Assembly (NCBI GenBank): GCA_025153445.1 | Contig: JANZNS010000010.1 | Span: 1 to 64,000 of the forward strand | Direction: 5' to 3' | DNA from: Marinobacter sp. BGYM27 | GTDB lineage: Bacteria; Pseudomonadota; Gammaproteobacteria; Pseudomonadales; Oleiphilaceae | Length of the DNA stretch: 64,000 nucleotides | Shown: one piece after another, positions 35,120 through 45,503 of the stretch | Layout: each line of letters begins with the position of its first letter | Numbering within the stretch: the first letter of the stretch is position 1 | Program-made: the position numbers and the translations under genes | The notes under the pieces: generated by a model | Told to the model about the DNA's origin: nothing | Databases searched by the model: none | What the model saw: the letters and a program-made list of their open reading frames with translations, nothing else

Positions 35120-35173
35120 CCTCTCATGAGATTCAAGCAAACCTTCTCATCTGACTCTTCTGGAGCACCTGCC

Positions 35174-35257
35174 GTGCAGGGACTGAAACTGACTGCAACA
35201 GCGCGAGGCGTTTTAACAACCCGCGCGACTCGATGGTGGCGATGGCGCACCGGCTGA
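35174..35257 (+). CDS. trpL: trp leader peptide
   Basis: A 27-codon ORF starts at GTG 35174, with GGAG eight bases upstream, and ends T-R-W-W-R-W-R-T-G-stop. Three Trp codons in four positions just before the stop is the hallmark of a Trp-sensing leader. An in-frame ATG at 35126 would give 43 codons. It lies between gph and trpE. The stop overlaps a small hairpin (GGCTGAACTTCAGCC), and GC-rich stem-loops follow to about 35300. No U-tract terminator is visible, so the mechanism may differ from classical intrinsic termination. Confidence 0.72.
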   Translation: MQGLKLTATARGVLTTRATRWWRWRTG

Positions 35258-35372
35258 ACTTCAGCCCGGCAGCCGCGGTACCGCGCGTGCCTGCCTGATA
35301 CCACACCACAGCCCTCAGCCTTTGCGGCAACCCTGTGGATGCACAAGCAGATCAGATTTCAGGATACCGATC

Positions 35373-36860
35373 ATGACGCCCGAACAATTCGCCGACCTGG
35401 CTCAGGCCGGTTATAACCGCATACCTGTCCAGCGCGAAGTCCTTGCCGACCTGGACACCCCACTCAGCACCTATCTAAAACTGGCTAACGGGCCCTATAC
35501 CTACCTATTCGAATCCGTTCAGGGTGGTGAAAAATGGGGCCGTTATTCGTTTATCGGCCTGCCTTGCCGGGAAATGCTGAAGGTTGAAGGCCATAACATT
35601 ACGATTATTCGTGACGGCGCCGTTATCGAAGCCCTGACCAGTGATGACCCGCTGGCGTTCGTCGAAACCTATCAGGCGCGCTTCAATTCGCCTGATTTGC
35701 CTGAGTTGCCACTGTTCAATGGCGGCCTTGTGGGTTACTTCGGTTATGACACCGTCCGCTTTATCGAAAAGCGCCTTAGGGAAAGTTGCCCACCTGACCA
35801 GCTGGAAACACCGGATATCCTGCTGATGGTGTCTGATGAGGTGGTCGTGTTCGATAACCTGCGCGGCAAACTGCACCTGATCGTCCACGCAGATCCCGCC
35901 GATGAAGACGCACTGGCCCTGGCCGAACAACGTCTGGACGCGCTCGAAAACCAGCTTCACGACAGTAAAGCAGACGCCCCGGTAACGCCGGAAACACTGC
36001 GCGGCACCCAGGTGGATGAATCGGATTTTGTTTCCGGCTTCACCGAAGACCGCTTCAAGGAAGCCGTCGATACCATCAAGAATTACGTGCTCGACGGCGA
36101 CGTCATGCAAACCGTTATCTCGCAACGCATGTCCATCCCGTTCGCGGCGCCTCCGCTGAACCTGTATCGCTCGCTACGTGTACTCAACCCCTCGCCGTAC
36201 ATGTATTTCCTTGATCTGGATGATTTCCAGATTGTCGGCTCCTCGCCGGAAATTCTGGCTCGCGTCGAAGACGAACAGGTCTCGGTCCGCCCGATTGCCG
36301 GCACCCGCAAGCGCGGTGCAACCGATGCAGAAGACCGCGCACTGGAAGCCGAACTGCTGGCCGATCCCAAGGAAATCGCCGAGCACCTGATGCTGATCGA
36401 CCTTGGCCGCAATGATGCCGGCCGGGTCTCGGAAACCGGTACCGTGCGCCTGACCGAAAAAATGGCCGTCGAGCGCTATTCTCACGTCATGCACATCGTG
36501 TCCAACGTCACCGGCCGCCTCAAGCCCGGTACCTCCTGCATCGATGTGCTGCGTGCGACTTTACCGGCAGGCACCCTCAGCGGCGCGCCGAAAATCCGCG
36601 CCATGGAGATCATCGACGAACTCGAACCGGTCAAGCGGGGCGTCTATGGCGGCGCCGTGGGCTATTTGTCCTGGAATGGCAATATGGACACAGCTATCGC
36701 TATCCGCACCGCAGTCATCAAGAACGACACCCTGCACATTCAGGCAGGGGCAGGCATCGTAGCTGACTCAGTGCCACGTCTCGAATGGAAAGAGACGATG
36801 AACAAGGGCCGCGCCATTTTCCGCGCGGTTGCCATGGCACTTAACCATTTTGATCGCTGA
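35373..36860 (+). CDS. trpE: Anthranilate synthase component I
   Basis: The protein has 495 aa from the ATG at 35373 (AGGAT upstream). It makes anthranilate from chorismate with ammonia supplied by TrpG. The N-terminal domain has [20 protein letters not shown], in the region where tryptophan binds for feedback inhibition. The chorismate-binding domain (about 230-490) has [47 protein letters not shown] and [20 protein letters not shown]. Confidence 0.97.
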   Translation: MTPEQFADLAQAGYNRIPVQREVLADLDTPLSTYLKLANGPYTYLFESVQGGEKWGRYSFIGLPCREMLKVEGHNITIIRDGAVIEALTSDDPLAFVETYQARFNSPDLPELPLFNGGLVGYFGYDTVRFIEKRLRESCPPDQLETPDILLMVSDEVVVFDNLRGKLHLIVHADPADEDALALAEQRLDALENQLHDSKADAPVTPETLRGTQVDESDFVSGFTEDRFKEAVDTIKNYVLDGDVMQTVISQRMSIPFAAPPLNLYRSLRVLNPSPYMYFLDLDDFQIVGSSPEILARVEDEQVSVRPIAGTRKRGATDAEDRALEAELLADPKEIAEHLMLIDLGRNDAGRVSETGTVRLTEKMAVERYSHVMHIVSNVTGRLKPGTSCIDVLRATLPAGTLSGAPKIRAMEIIDELEPVKRGVYGGAVGYLSWNGNMDTAIAIRTAVIKNDTLHIQAGAGIVADSVPRLEWKETMNKGRAIFRAVAMALNHFDR

Positions 36861-36880
36861 GCAGCGCGGGAGACAGACTC

Positions 36881-37483
36881 ATGTTATTGATGATCGACAA
36901 CTACGATTCCTTTACCTACAACGTCGTTCAGTACCTCGCGGAACTGGGCGCTGACGTGCAGGTATATCGCAACGATGACATCAGCATCGAACAGATCGAG
37001 GCCCTCAAGCCCGAAAGACTGGTGATTTCGCCAGGTCCCTGCACGCCAAACGAGGCCGGCATCTCAATGGACGTTATTCGCCATTTCGCCGGTCGGCTGC
37101 CCATTCTGGGCGTCTGCCTGGGGCATCAGGCGATTGGCCAGGTATTTGGCGGCAGTATCATCCGCGCCGGCCAGGTGATGCATGGCAAGACCTCACCGGT
37201 CTACCACGCGGATACCGGCGTCTTCCGGGGGTTGAACAACCCACTGGAAGCAACCCGCTACCACAGCCTGGTGATCGACAAGACAACCCTGCCCGACTGC
37301 CTCGAAGTCACCGCCTGGACACGTAACGCGGATAACAGCGTCGAGGAGATCATGGGTGTGCGTCACAAGACGCTGCCCATCGAGGGCGTCCAGTTTCACC
37401 CGGAATCGATCATGACCGAGCAGGGCCATGAGCTGCTGCGTAATTTTCTGCGCATGCCCACTGCACCGGATCAGGCCGCCTGA
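36881..37483 (+). CDS. trpG: Anthranilate synthase component II (glutamine amidotransferase)
   Basis: The protein has 200 aa, a class I amidotransferase delivering ammonia to TrpE. The catalytic Cys is in [17 protein letters not shown], and His/Glu in [40 protein letters not shown] is the conserved start. It lies 20 bases after trpE. It may also serve p-aminobenzoate synthesis, since PabA is the same family and no separate pabA is in the window. Confidence 0.95.
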   Translation: MLLMIDNYDSFTYNVVQYLAELGADVQVYRNDDISIEQIEALKPERLVISPGPCTPNEAGISMDVIRHFAGRLPILGVCLGHQAIGQVFGGSIIRAGQVMHGKTSPVYHADTGVFRGLNNPLEATRYHSLVIDKTTLPDCLEVTAWTRNADNSVEEIMGVRHKTLPIEGVQFHPESIMTEQGHELLRNFLRMPTAPDQAA

Positions 37484-37511
37484 GCGCAACGGACACGACA
37501 GAGAGAAGACA

Positions 37512-38540
37512 ATGGATATCAAAACTGCACTGAACCGCATCGTCGAAAGTCTGGATCTGACGACTGAAGAAATGAAGTCGGTGATGCGTATCGTGATGAA
37601 CGGCGAAGCCACCGATGCCCAGATTGGCGCGCTGCTGATGGGCCTGCGGATGAAAAGCGAGACCATCGACGAAATCACCGGCGCCACCGAAGTCATGCGC
37701 GAACTGGTGACCGGCGTAACCGTGAACGCCGAGCCACTGGTCGACATCGTGGGCACCGGTGGTGATGGCGCCAACCTGTTCAATGTCTCGTCGGCATCCT
37801 CGTTTGTAATCGCCGCTTCCGGTGCTTTCGTTGCCAAACACGGCAACCGCTCGGTGTCGTCCAAAAGCGGCAGTGCCGATCTGCTGGAGCAGGCCGGCAT
37901 CAACCTGAACATGACGCCCGAGCAGGTCGCCCGGTGCATCGAGGAGATTGGCGTCGGCTTTATGTTTGCCCCGGCCCATCACGGCGCCATGAAGCACGCG
38001 ATCGGCCCGCGCAAGGAACTGGGCATGCGCACCCTTTTCAACATTCTTGGCCCCATGACCAACCCGGCCGGAGTGAAGCGCCAACTGATCGGCGTGTTTA
38101 CGGAGCGGCTGTGTCGCCCGATGGCCGAAGTACTGCATCGACTGGGCAGCGAGCACATCATGGTCGTGCACTCGAAGGATGGCCTGGATGAAATCAGCCT
38201 TGCCAACAAAACCCATGTGGCTGAGCTGAAAAACGGCGAGATCATCGAATACGATATTGCGCCGGAAGATTTCGGCATCAAGAGTCAGAGCCTCGTCGGT
38301 TTGACCGTCGACAGCGCTGAAGAATCGCTGGCCCTGATCAAATCGGCCCTTGGCCGCGGTCACGATGAGGTCAGCGACAAAGCCCGCGATATGATCGCGC
38401 TGAATGCCGGCGCGGCAATCTACGTTGCCGGTGTGGCATCTACATTGGCCCAGGGTGTGGAAATGGCGCAGGATGCGATTGGCACAGGCCTGGCGATGGG
38501 CAAAATGACCGAGCTGGCCGATTTTTCCCAGTGCTTCTGA
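37512..38540 (+). CDS. trpD: Anthranilate phosphoribosyltransferase
   Basis: The protein has 342 aa from the ATG at 37512 (GAGAGAAG upstream). Motifs: [20 protein letters not shown], the PRPP-binding [20 protein letters not shown], and [20 protein letters not shown]. It attaches phosphoribose to anthranilate. Stand-alone, not fused to TrpG. Confidence 0.97.
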   Translation: MDIKTALNRIVESLDLTTEEMKSVMRIVMNGEATDAQIGALLMGLRMKSETIDEITGATEVMRELVTGVTVNAEPLVDIVGTGGDGANLFNVSSASSFVIAASGAFVAKHGNRSVSSKSGSADLLEQAGINLNMTPEQVARCIEEIGVGFMFAPAHHGAMKHAIGPRKELGMRTLFNILGPMTNPAGVKRQLIGVFTERLCRPMAEVLHRLGSEHIMVVHSKDGLDEISLANKTHVAELKNGEIIEYDIAPEDFGIKSQSLVGLTVDSAEESLALIKSALGRGHDEVSDKARDMIALNAGAAIYVAGVASTLAQGVEMAQDAIGTGLAMGKMTELADFSQCF

Positions 38541-38570
38541 TATTGGCAAGTTTAATTGGCAAGGATCGTA

Positions 38571-39383
38571 ATGAACGCTTCAGATAACGACCGCACTCCG
38601 ACCATTTTGCGCAACATTGTGTCCCGCAAATGGGAAGAAATTGATGTTCGCCAGCGCAGTCGATCCGCAGCCGAGTGCAAGTCACGGGCGGCGGATCAAC
38701 CACCGGCCCGCGGCTTTGCCGACGCCTTGCGTACCCGTATCGAGCAACGCACACCCGCCGTCATCGCCGAAGTAAAAAAAGCCTCCCCCAGCAAAGGTGT
38801 GCTGCGCGATCCGTTTGAACCGGCGGCCATTGCCGAGAGCTACGAAAAAGGCGGCGCGGCCTGTCTGTCAGTGCTGACCGACAAGGACTTTTTCCAGGGC
38901 CACGAGGATTACCTGACCGAAGCGCGCAATGCGTGCAGCCTGCCGGTTATCCGCAAGGATTTCATGGTATCGCCATACCAGATCTACGAAAGCCGAATGA
39001 TCAACGCAGACTGCATTCTGCTGATCGCCGCCTGCCTGACCCGTGATCAGATGCAGGAACTCGCCGGTATCGCCAAGGAAATCGGACTGGATGTGCTGGT
39101 AGAAGTACACAACAGTGAAGAACTGGACGACGCCCTGACACTGGCTACGCCGCTGGTGGGCATCAACAACCGCAACCTTCATACCTTCGATGTGACACTC
39201 GACACCACCTTTGATCTCCACCAGCGGATTCCTGAAGATCGCCTGACGATCACAGAGAGCGGGATTCTGACGCGTGACGACGTGGGTGCCATGACTTCGA
39301 GAGGTATTTACGGGTTTCTGGTCGGCGAGTCCTTCATGAGGGCGCCAGAGCCTGGTGAAAAGTTGCAGGAGCTGTTTTTCTGA
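38571..39383 (+). CDS. trpC: Indole-3-glycerol phosphate synthase
   Basis: The protein has 270 aa from the ATG at 38571 (AAGGAT upstream); a TTG at 38556 is in frame but less likely. Barrel motifs: [78 protein letters not shown] and [12 protein letters not shown]. It closes the pyrrole ring of indole-3-glycerol phosphate. It is monofunctional, without the TrpF domain found in enterics; trpF, trpB and trpA are not in this window. Confidence 0.96.
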   Translation: MNASDNDRTPTILRNIVSRKWEEIDVRQRSRSAAECKSRAADQPPARGFADALRTRIEQRTPAVIAEVKKASPSKGVLRDPFEPAAIAESYEKGGAACLSVLTDKDFFQGHEDYLTEARNACSLPVIRKDFMVSPYQIYESRMINADCILLIAACLTRDQMQELAGIAKEIGLDVLVEVHNSEELDDALTLATPLVGINNRNLHTFDVTLDTTFDLHQRIPEDRLTITESGILTRDDVGAMTSRGIYGFLVGESFMRAPEPGEKLQELFF

Positions 39384-39411
39384 GCCCCGGCCAAGCTCCC
39401 GGATCAGCAGC

Positions 39412-39438
39412 GCCTTCGCCGTTGTAGCCGAAGGCCTT
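39412..39438 (+). terminator. Probable terminator after trpC
   Basis: GCCTTCG (39412-39418) and CGAAGGC (39429-39435) form a stem around CCGTTGTAGC, followed by CTTTC, about 30 bases after the trpC stop. The T-tract is short. Confidence 0.5.
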
Positions 39439-39501
39439 TCGCAACATTTGTATCAGGCCGTGGAGGTGGCGACAGCCACCTTCTATCCACGGCACCCACA
39501 T

Positions 39502-40119
39502 TCAGACTTTTGACGACGGACGCGCCTTGATCCGGTCATACCAGGCCTGCAAGTGAGTTTGCTCTGGCTTGATGCGGATATTGATCACCTTGTTGAAATC
39601 GACGGTGGTAAAGGCGTTGATATCCGCTGCCGAGAAAGTCTCACCGCAGATATATTCGCGCCCTTCCAGGTGTTTGTTCAGGAAGTGGAAGAATTTCTCC
39701 ACGTTCTTGCCACACTCCTCGCCCCACTCCTTGATCGGATTCATCCGGTCCTTGAAGTAGCCGCTGGTATGCTGGAAACACATGCCGGTCGGCAGGAAAA
39801 AGAAGTATTCAATCCAGCGCAACCACTGCTCCGTCTTGGCTTTACCTAGCGGGCCTTCGCCAAGCAATGGTGTGGTTTCAGGGTGGAGTTCCTCGAAATA
39901 GCGGCAGATCGCCATGGTTTCCGAGATGCAGGTGCCATCATCCAGCTCCAGTACCGGCACCTTTTTCATCGGGTTGCGGGCAGCAAATTCAGGCGTCAGG
40001 TTCTCACCCTTGGCCAGATCAATCTGAATGAACTCGACCTTGTCCAACAGACCCTTTTCTTCCAGAAACATTCGCACGCGGCGGGGATTGGGGGCCGTTT
40101 TGGTTTCATAGATCTTCAT
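39502..40119 (-). CDS. Glutathione S-transferase family protein
   Basis: The protein has 205 aa from the ATG at 40119 with AGGAGCGATC upstream. The N-terminal thioredoxin-like domain has KTAPNPRRVRMFLEEKGL, VPVLELDDGTCISETMAICR with the cis-Pro and the Glu-Ser-type glutathione site. The helical C-terminal domain has FSAADINAFTTVDF. The family conjugates or reduces substrates with glutathione; the substrate is unknown. Confidence 0.9.
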   Translation of the reverse strand: MKIYETKTAPNPRRVRMFLEEKGLLDKVEFIQIDLAKGENLTPEFAARNPMKKVPVLELDDGTCISETMAICRYFEELHPETTPLLGEGPLGKAKTEQWLRWIEYFFFLPTGMCFQHTSGYFKDRMNPIKEWGEECGKNVEKFFHFLNKHLEGREYICGETFSAADINAFTTVDFNKVINIRIKPEQTHLQAWYDRIKARPSSKV

Positions 40120-40293
40120 GATCGCTCCTGTAGAACATCGTCGTTCGATTGTTGTTTTCACGGATAAGGCATAACGAACAGAACACGGCTTCGCTCATTG
40201 AAACAAGCAACCGCGGATAGCATTGATCTCAGAGAGTGCCGCCACCACATAGCTGCCGTCAAGCGACGGCCGCTATGGTTGTCATTTGACGGA

Positions 40294-41031
40294 TCAGGCA
40301 TCCGACAGATAAGTCTGTAGCTGCTGAACAACCCACTCGGGATCATCCAGCGGCAGGTCATGGCCAGCATCAGGATGCAAACGAAGGGGCCATTGCCAGC
40401 GCTTCTCGAGTGTTGCGCTGCAGCGCCAGTCAACGATGCGATCGCCTTTGCTGGCCAGCAGCAGCGCATCGGGCAGAGGCCGGCTGGAAGCCGGCCTGAA
40501 GCGGGCCGCTGCCGAAAGCTGACGAAACGCATTGGCCGGCGACACCGGCCGCTGTTTCTGAATACTGTACCAGCCCTGAACGGTGCCCGGATTGACCTGT
40601 CGGTTGGAGGTCAGTGCCAGCACCTGGGCCTCTCGCTCCCGGATGTCCCGGAGCAGAAGCAAATGCAGTAAAGTTGGCCAGACCACCGGCCTCATCCGGT
40701 GCCAGGGTGGATTAAAACCGCTACTGGTATTGATCAGGATCAGTCGTTGAATCTCACCCTCGGGAGCATCCTGCGCCCAGTCCATCGCCACCATCCCTCC
40801 CATCGAAAGCGCAATCAGACCGTAGGGGCCAGGGATATGGGCAACCTGACGCTGTACCGCCCGCCGAATCTGACGGATGGTCCAAGGAGAGGTTTCACGA
40901 AAACGGGTGCCGGTGCCAGGCAGATCAACGCAATGGAAGCGTTCCTCCGGGAAAGCCAGACGCAGGTGTTCCGGCAGATGTCCCCAATGCGCATGTTCGC
41001 GGGTGAGCCCTCTGAGCAATATCCAGTGCAT
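40294..41031 (-). CDS. Alpha/beta hydrolase
   Basis: The protein has 245 aa. LLRGLTREHAHWGHLPEHL at the start and the nucleophile elbow IALSMGGMVAMDWA place Ser near residue 96. The acid residue is probably in SKGDRIVDW and the His in HPDAGHDLPLDDPEW. An esterase/hydrolase with unknown substrate. It begins six bases after the M14 peptidase stop, so the two form an operon. Confidence 0.88.
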   Translation of the reverse strand: MHWILLRGLTREHAHWGHLPEHLRLAFPEERFHCVDLPGTGTRFRETSPWTIRQIRRAVQRQVAHIPGPYGLIALSMGGMVAMDWAQDAPEGEIQRLILINTSSGFNPPWHRMRPVVWPTLLHLLLLRDIREREAQVLALTSNRQVNPGTVQGWYSIQKQRPVSPANAFRQLSAAARFRPASSRPLPDALLLASKGDRIVDWRCSATLEKRWQWPLRLHPDAGHDLPLDDPEWVVQQLQTYLSDA

Positions 41032-41037
41032 AGTCAG

Positions 41038-42138
41038 TTATCCCGGTTCACGGTACCAATGCATAATCGCCGCTTCCCTGAGCATGGGCTCCATATCCGA
41101 ACCTGGCAACCAGTTTTCATGATTGGCAGCTGCCCGCATCATGAAGTCAATCAGATTGAGGTGGGCGCGTAAGACACGCTGATGGCGATGCGGCACCATC
41201 GGGTTGAAAAAGCCCTCGAGCCGCAACAACTGACGGGGACGCTTCCTGATCCAGCGCCATGATCCCATTTCCAGGGTCAGGGGAATAAAGCCGCCTGGCC
41301 CCTCACGATTGATTTTTTTGTAGAAGTAGTCCCATAGGTCGCCATGGGTCAGATAATGTTGAGACTGGGGCTCAAACACATAATTATGATTCGGATAGGC
41401 CTGCTCCCATAACAGCTTGAGTGCCATCACAGAAGCAATCTTCCGCATCGGCCGGCGCCGATAGGCATAGGGAAACCAGATCTGATCCTGCCAGCCGAAA
41501 CCGGAATGACAATCCAGCGCCAGGCTGAAAGGACGCCCCGGCAAGAGTTCGCGAATAACCTTTTCCAGCGCCTGGTTTTCCGCTTCCATGCCGCTCTCCG
41601 GTGTTCCCGTGAACCACGGCAAACGACGTGACAGGCGCTGACCGCCGAGCATAAAGGTGCTGGTACCCTGAGCTTCAATCGGCGCGTTGCGCATCAGATC
41701 AACGCCGTTTGGGTTACTACGCTGGTTGAGAAACATGCCGCCCGGATTGAGTATTGGCAACACCGTAATCCGCAACCGCGACAGTAATATCTGCAGTTCA
41801 CTGTCCCAGACCATTCGCTTGAGCAGGCTTTGCAGCCACGCCAATAACACCTGGGTACCGATGCGCTCCAGCCCATGAACACCGCCAACCAACAGCAACA
41901 GCGGCGCATTCGGAGCTTCACTGCCAATGTCCACGCGATAAACCGGCAGGTTCACTTCTTTAAGACTGATTCGCTCAATGACGGACGTGCGCACCTGCTC
42001 CGGCGCTTCCGCCAGCATGCGCTCCAGCGATGCCATTTCCGGCAGGTACTCGCGCACCCGTCGTCGCTGGCGCCGATCTCTGGAAGACTGTTCAAGGGGA
42101 ATAGCGGCGTGAGGCGTGAGATCACGTAATTCGGTCAT
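41038..42138 (-). CDS. M14-family zinc carboxypeptidase-like protein
   Basis: The protein has 366 aa. The zinc ligands appear as HxxE in LLVGGVHGLERIGTQV and a distal His in LALDCHSGFGWQD. The catalytic Glu is probably in IPLTLEMGSW. PILNPGGMFLNQRSNPNGVD is the substrate arginine/asparagine region. Family members trim peptides, including murein peptides, or act on acyl-amino acids. There is no signal peptide, so it is cytoplasmic. It leads a two-gene operon with the alpha/beta hydrolase. Confidence 0.85.
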   Translation of the reverse strand: MTELRDLTPHAAIPLEQSSRDRRQRRRVREYLPEMASLERMLAEAPEQVRTSVIERISLKEVNLPVYRVDIGSEAPNAPLLLLVGGVHGLERIGTQVLLAWLQSLLKRMVWDSELQILLSRLRITVLPILNPGGMFLNQRSNPNGVDLMRNAPIEAQGTSTFMLGGQRLSRRLPWFTGTPESGMEAENQALEKVIRELLPGRPFSLALDCHSGFGWQDQIWFPYAYRRRPMRKIASVMALKLLWEQAYPNHNYVFEPQSQHYLTHGDLWDYFYKKINREGPGGFIPLTLEMGSWRWIRKRPRQLLRLEGFFNPMVPHRHQRVLRAHLNLIDFMMRAAANHENWLPGSDMEPMLREAAIMHWYREPG

Positions 42139-42388
42139 GGCGGCACCCGGTCAGAAACGACCCTTCACCCTAACCGGCCAGTGCTACAGTTTTTTGACGG
42201 TAACAACTGAATTGAAATTCAGTGGTCAATACTTGCGCACTTAATCTATGATAATAACGATGGACAGCTGAAGTTCCGAACCTTCCTTGCGAATTAACTT
42301 CACCACGCTGCGCTCCGCTCTTAGACGTTGCAGCGCCTGGCCATACCGCGGCACCGCCAGTGACTTTCCTTGCAAGAGATCCAGGATA

Positions 42389-44101
42389 GTGAGTCTTAAA
42401 ACCCGATTTTTACTTTTGGCGACCGCGCTGATTTTGCTTGCTTCATCCGCTTCCTGGATGGTGTTTCAACGGATTACAGAATCCATCACCCAACGCTGGG
42501 GTGAAAACATTGCCGAGCGGCAGGTGCGCTATGACAGCGCCCGTTTACTCCAGACAATAGAGCGGGAAATCGGCCTGTCACGACAGCTGGCGGATTCCGC
42601 CATTATCCAACATTGGGCGATGGCCCCGGGCGATAAAGCACTGGAACGCGCCGCGATTGAGGAGATGGAACGATTCCGCAAGAATTTCGGTGACGAAAAC
42701 TACTTCGTCGCATTGCGGGACAATGGTGCTTACTACTACAACAATGCACAAAACGAGTTCGAAGGTCAGCAACTGCGCTATCACCTGAACCCCGACAAAC
42801 CCGCCGACGCCTGGTTTTATAAACTCATTGATGAAGGCCGCAGCTTCCATCTCAACGTCAATCCGGATGAAGCGCTGGGCGTTACCAAACTCTGGATCGA
42901 CGTACTGCTGAAAGCTGACGACAGGATTATGGGTATTGCCGGCACCGGCATTGAGCTTGATGCACTCCTCCATAACATTGTCGACCTGGGCGAAACCGGA
43001 GTGCGCACACTGTTCGCTGATCACAATGGCGCGATTCAGCTCTACCGCGACACCCGCTATATCGACTACGCCAGCATCGTCAATCCGGACGGCAAGAAGA
43101 AAACCATTGATTTACTGTTCGAGAATACCGCTGACCGGCACTGGATACGGCACACCATGGGCCGCTTGCTGAACAGCTCCGAACAGGGGCACCGGGTCAT
43201 CACCGGCTTTGTCACCGTCGACGGTGAAGAGCAACTGGCAGGCGTTGCCTATTTGCCCAGTATTGGCTGGTACGAAATCACCCTGCTCGACCTTGATGTT
43301 TTGCTTCCGGCCAGCGCATTCATGCCGCTCACCATGGTGTTCGTGGTGACACTGCTGTTATCGCTGCTGGCCTTCAGCTATGCCATTCGCCGCCAGATCA
43401 TCCGCCCCATGCAATCACTGGAAACCGCCATGAAGGCGGTGCGTGAAGGCGACCTGCCGGACAAACGGCGGGTACGGGGCTCCGGGGAAATGGCCAGCCT
43501 GAATCTGCACTTCGAGGCCATGGCGAACAGCATTCGCAACAATACCCAGCAGCTGGAAAACACGGTACAGGAACGCACCGAGGCGCTGCACCGGTTAGCG
43601 CGCCTTGATCATCTTACAGAGTTGCTCAACCGTCGCGGGATGAACGAATTGCTGGAGGGTGAGATCGATCGGGCTGCGCGCCAGCATTCCCACTTCGGCG
43701 TGATCTGGCTGGACCTGGATTGCTTCAAGGAGGTGAATGACCAACTGGGTCATGGTGCGGGAGACCAGGTGCTGCGGGAAATTGCTGGCATTCTCAGGAA
43801 AAGTATTCGCCCCTACGATCATGCCGCTCGCTGGGGAGGAGACGAGTTTCTCGTGGTGCTGGCCCCTTGTGATGACGCCACACTGGAAAAAATTGGCGAG
43901 CGCATTCGTCAATCCGTTGCCTCAGGTGTGCATGTTGGGGACAGGAACATGACCGTCAGTATCGGTGCCTGCATGGCAGGTGCCGGCGATCAGAAGGAAG
44001 ATATTCTGTTAAGAGCCGACAACGCCCTCTATCGCGCCAAAGCGAATGGTCGAAACCGCTTCCATACCGAGCCACGCACAGCGTCCGCTGATTGCGAATA
44101 A
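42389..44101 (+). CDS. Membrane-bound diguanylate cyclase
   Basis: The protein has 570 aa from the GTG at 42389 with AGGA six bases upstream; the longer frame from 42287 lacks a sensible start. TM1 (about 5-25) and TM2 (about 310-332) bracket a periplasmic dCache-like sensor with ENYFVALRDNGAYYYNNA and WFYKLIDEGRSFHLNVNPD. A HAMP linker follows. The C-terminal GGDEF domain is intact: LDHLTELLNRRGM, DLDCFKEVNDQLGHGAGD and the active site RWGGDEF. It should make cyclic di-GMP in response to a small ligand. There is no EAL domain. An inhibitory I-site RxxD is not obvious before the active site. Confidence 0.94.
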   Translation: MSLKTRFLLLATALILLASSASWMVFQRITESITQRWGENIAERQVRYDSARLLQTIEREIGLSRQLADSAIIQHWAMAPGDKALERAAIEEMERFRKNFGDENYFVALRDNGAYYYNNAQNEFEGQQLRYHLNPDKPADAWFYKLIDEGRSFHLNVNPDEALGVTKLWIDVLLKADDRIMGIAGTGIELDALLHNIVDLGETGVRTLFADHNGAIQLYRDTRYIDYASIVNPDGKKKTIDLLFENTADRHWIRHTMGRLLNSSEQGHRVITGFVTVDGEEQLAGVAYLPSIGWYEITLLDLDVLLPASAFMPLTMVFVVTLLLSLLAFSYAIRRQIIRPMQSLETAMKAVREGDLPDKRRVRGSGEMASLNLHFEAMANSIRNNTQQLENTVQERTEALHRLARLDHLTELLNRRGMNELLEGEIDRAARQHSHFGVIWLDLDCFKEVNDQLGHGAGDQVLREIAGILRKSIRPYDHAARWGGDEFLVVLAPCDDATLEKIGERIRQSVASGVHVGDRNMTVSIGACMAGAGDQKEDILLRADNALYRAKANGRNRFHTEPRTASADCE

Positions 44102-44278
44102 GCCGGCGTTTCAGGCGCTTCCAGTCGCCTCGCCATCAACGTTTGATGTGCGTTGCGATCCTCAGGTCGCCGTCCTATTATGAAGCAGACGCGAGAACAG
44201 CGTGGTCCGCGCCAGCCACCGGACGGTTTTCATCAGCAGTCCCTCCGGCCCCAGCCTTTCATCTGGTCAATGAGGACG

Positions 44279-44953
44279 ATGATGATGAAAAAGCCACTGT
44301 TTGCTCACCCGCTCCGCTATCTGCTTTTTATGTTATTGGTATGCCTGCCACTGCCCGGTTATGCCGTATTCCTGAGCTTCGAGGATCTGCCCCAGTATAA
44401 TATCGACGATCCGCTGCATATGCCGCCGGATGACACTGTCCCTAACCCTGTCACCACACAATATGCCCACCTCGGCGTTGTGTTTGATGGCGCAGGCGTC
44501 AGCATTGCCCCCGGTGGAGTCAAATCCGGCAGTCAAAGCATTGCTGACAACTATGGTCCCGAAATGGCCATCCGGTTCACCGGTGATCTGCCGTCCTACG
44601 TCAGCTTTTATCTCAGCGCCTTGTTCGAGGACAAGGTTTTCATGCGTGTCTTCGACCAGGCCGGTGCTCTGATCGGAGAGACAGCAAGCGATGGCTGGTT
44701 TGGTGTTGAGGAAAACAGTCAGCCCTATACACCGCTCCAGTTTTTTGAATTTTCTGGAACACAGATCAGTGAAATCAGCCTGTCGTCATTTTATAGTCTG
44801 AGATCAGGCATCCAGTTGGACGATCTGACGTTTACCCGGGCCCAATCGGTACCGGAGCCCTCTTCGCTATTGATGGCGATCATTGCAGTAATGGGGCTGC
44901 TGACCGCAAGCCACTGCCGGAGCCGGGAAAAGCACGAGGCCATGTCGACCTGA
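44279..44953 (+). CDS. PEP-CTERM sorting-domain protein
   Basis: The protein has 224 aa. Three tandem ATG codons (44279, 44282, 44285) follow GAGG at 44272; the second or third has the better spacing. A signal peptide ends at about PLPGYAV. The body is a beta-rich extracellular domain with PGGVKSGSQSIADNYGPEMA and SGIQLDDLTFTRA. The C-terminus is a classic PEP-CTERM tripartite signal: VPEPSSLLMAI, a hydrophobic helix, then the basic CRSREK. Such proteins are processed by an exosortase and often go to the exopolysaccharide matrix. No exosortase is in the window. Confidence 0.88.
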   Translation: MMMKKPLFAHPLRYLLFMLLVCLPLPGYAVFLSFEDLPQYNIDDPLHMPPDDTVPNPVTTQYAHLGVVFDGAGVSIAPGGVKSGSQSIADNYGPEMAIRFTGDLPSYVSFYLSALFEDKVFMRVFDQAGALIGETASDGWFGVEENSQPYTPLQFFEFSGTQISEISLSSFYSLRSGIQLDDLTFTRAQSVPEPSSLLMAIIAVMGLLTASHCRSREKHEAMST

Positions 44954-44984
44954 GGTCATAACAAAAAATACGCCGAGGCAGTCC

Positions 44985-45464
44985 ATGACAGATACTGTTA
45001 TCCGCAACATCTCGACCGATGACTACCCGACCATCATTCCCCTTATCGACGACTGGTGGGGCGGCAGACCCATGTCGGCCATGCTGCCCCGGCTATTCTT
45101 CAAGCATTTTCAGGACACCAGTTTTGTTGCTCTGCAGAATCGGCAGATTGTCGGCTTCGTGGTCGGTTTTATTTCCCAGACCGACCCTACGCAGGGTTAT
45201 ATCCACTTTATTGGTGTAAGCCCACAACACCGTAACCAGGGTGTCGGGGAATTGCTTTATGACGCCTATTTCTCCACGGCCCGACGCTGTGGCGCACATC
45301 ATGTCAGTTGTCTGACATCGCCAACCAATCATCTCTCCATCGCTTTCCACCAACGTTTAGGGTTCGACATCACCCCGGGCGACACGCTTGTTGACGGCAT
45401 TCAGACGCACCGGGATTACGACGGCCCCGGGGAGGATCGGGTGCTGTTTTCCCGTGTCATTTAA
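44985..45464 (+). CDS. GNAT-family N-acetyltransferase
   Basis: The protein has 159 aa. The acetyl-CoA motif A is IHFIGVSPQHRNQGVGELLY, followed by HQRLGFDITPGD. Acetyl acceptor unknown. It follows the PEP-CTERM gene by 31 bases and precedes another GNAT by 39 bases. Confidence 0.9.
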   Translation: MTDTVIRNISTDDYPTIIPLIDDWWGGRPMSAMLPRLFFKHFQDTSFVALQNRQIVGFVVGFISQTDPTQGYIHFIGVSPQHRNQGVGELLYDAYFSTARRCGAHHVSCLTSPTNHLSIAFHQRLGFDITPGDTLVDGIQTHRDYDGPGEDRVLFSRVI

Positions 45465-45503
45465 CACCTCAATCCAATCCGGGCTTTCCGGAAAAGGCTG
45501 GCC

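Noticed and set aside
37410-38549. A 379-codon minus-strand open frame opposite trpD.
   Set aside because: The trpD frame has all family motifs; the antisense translation has none.
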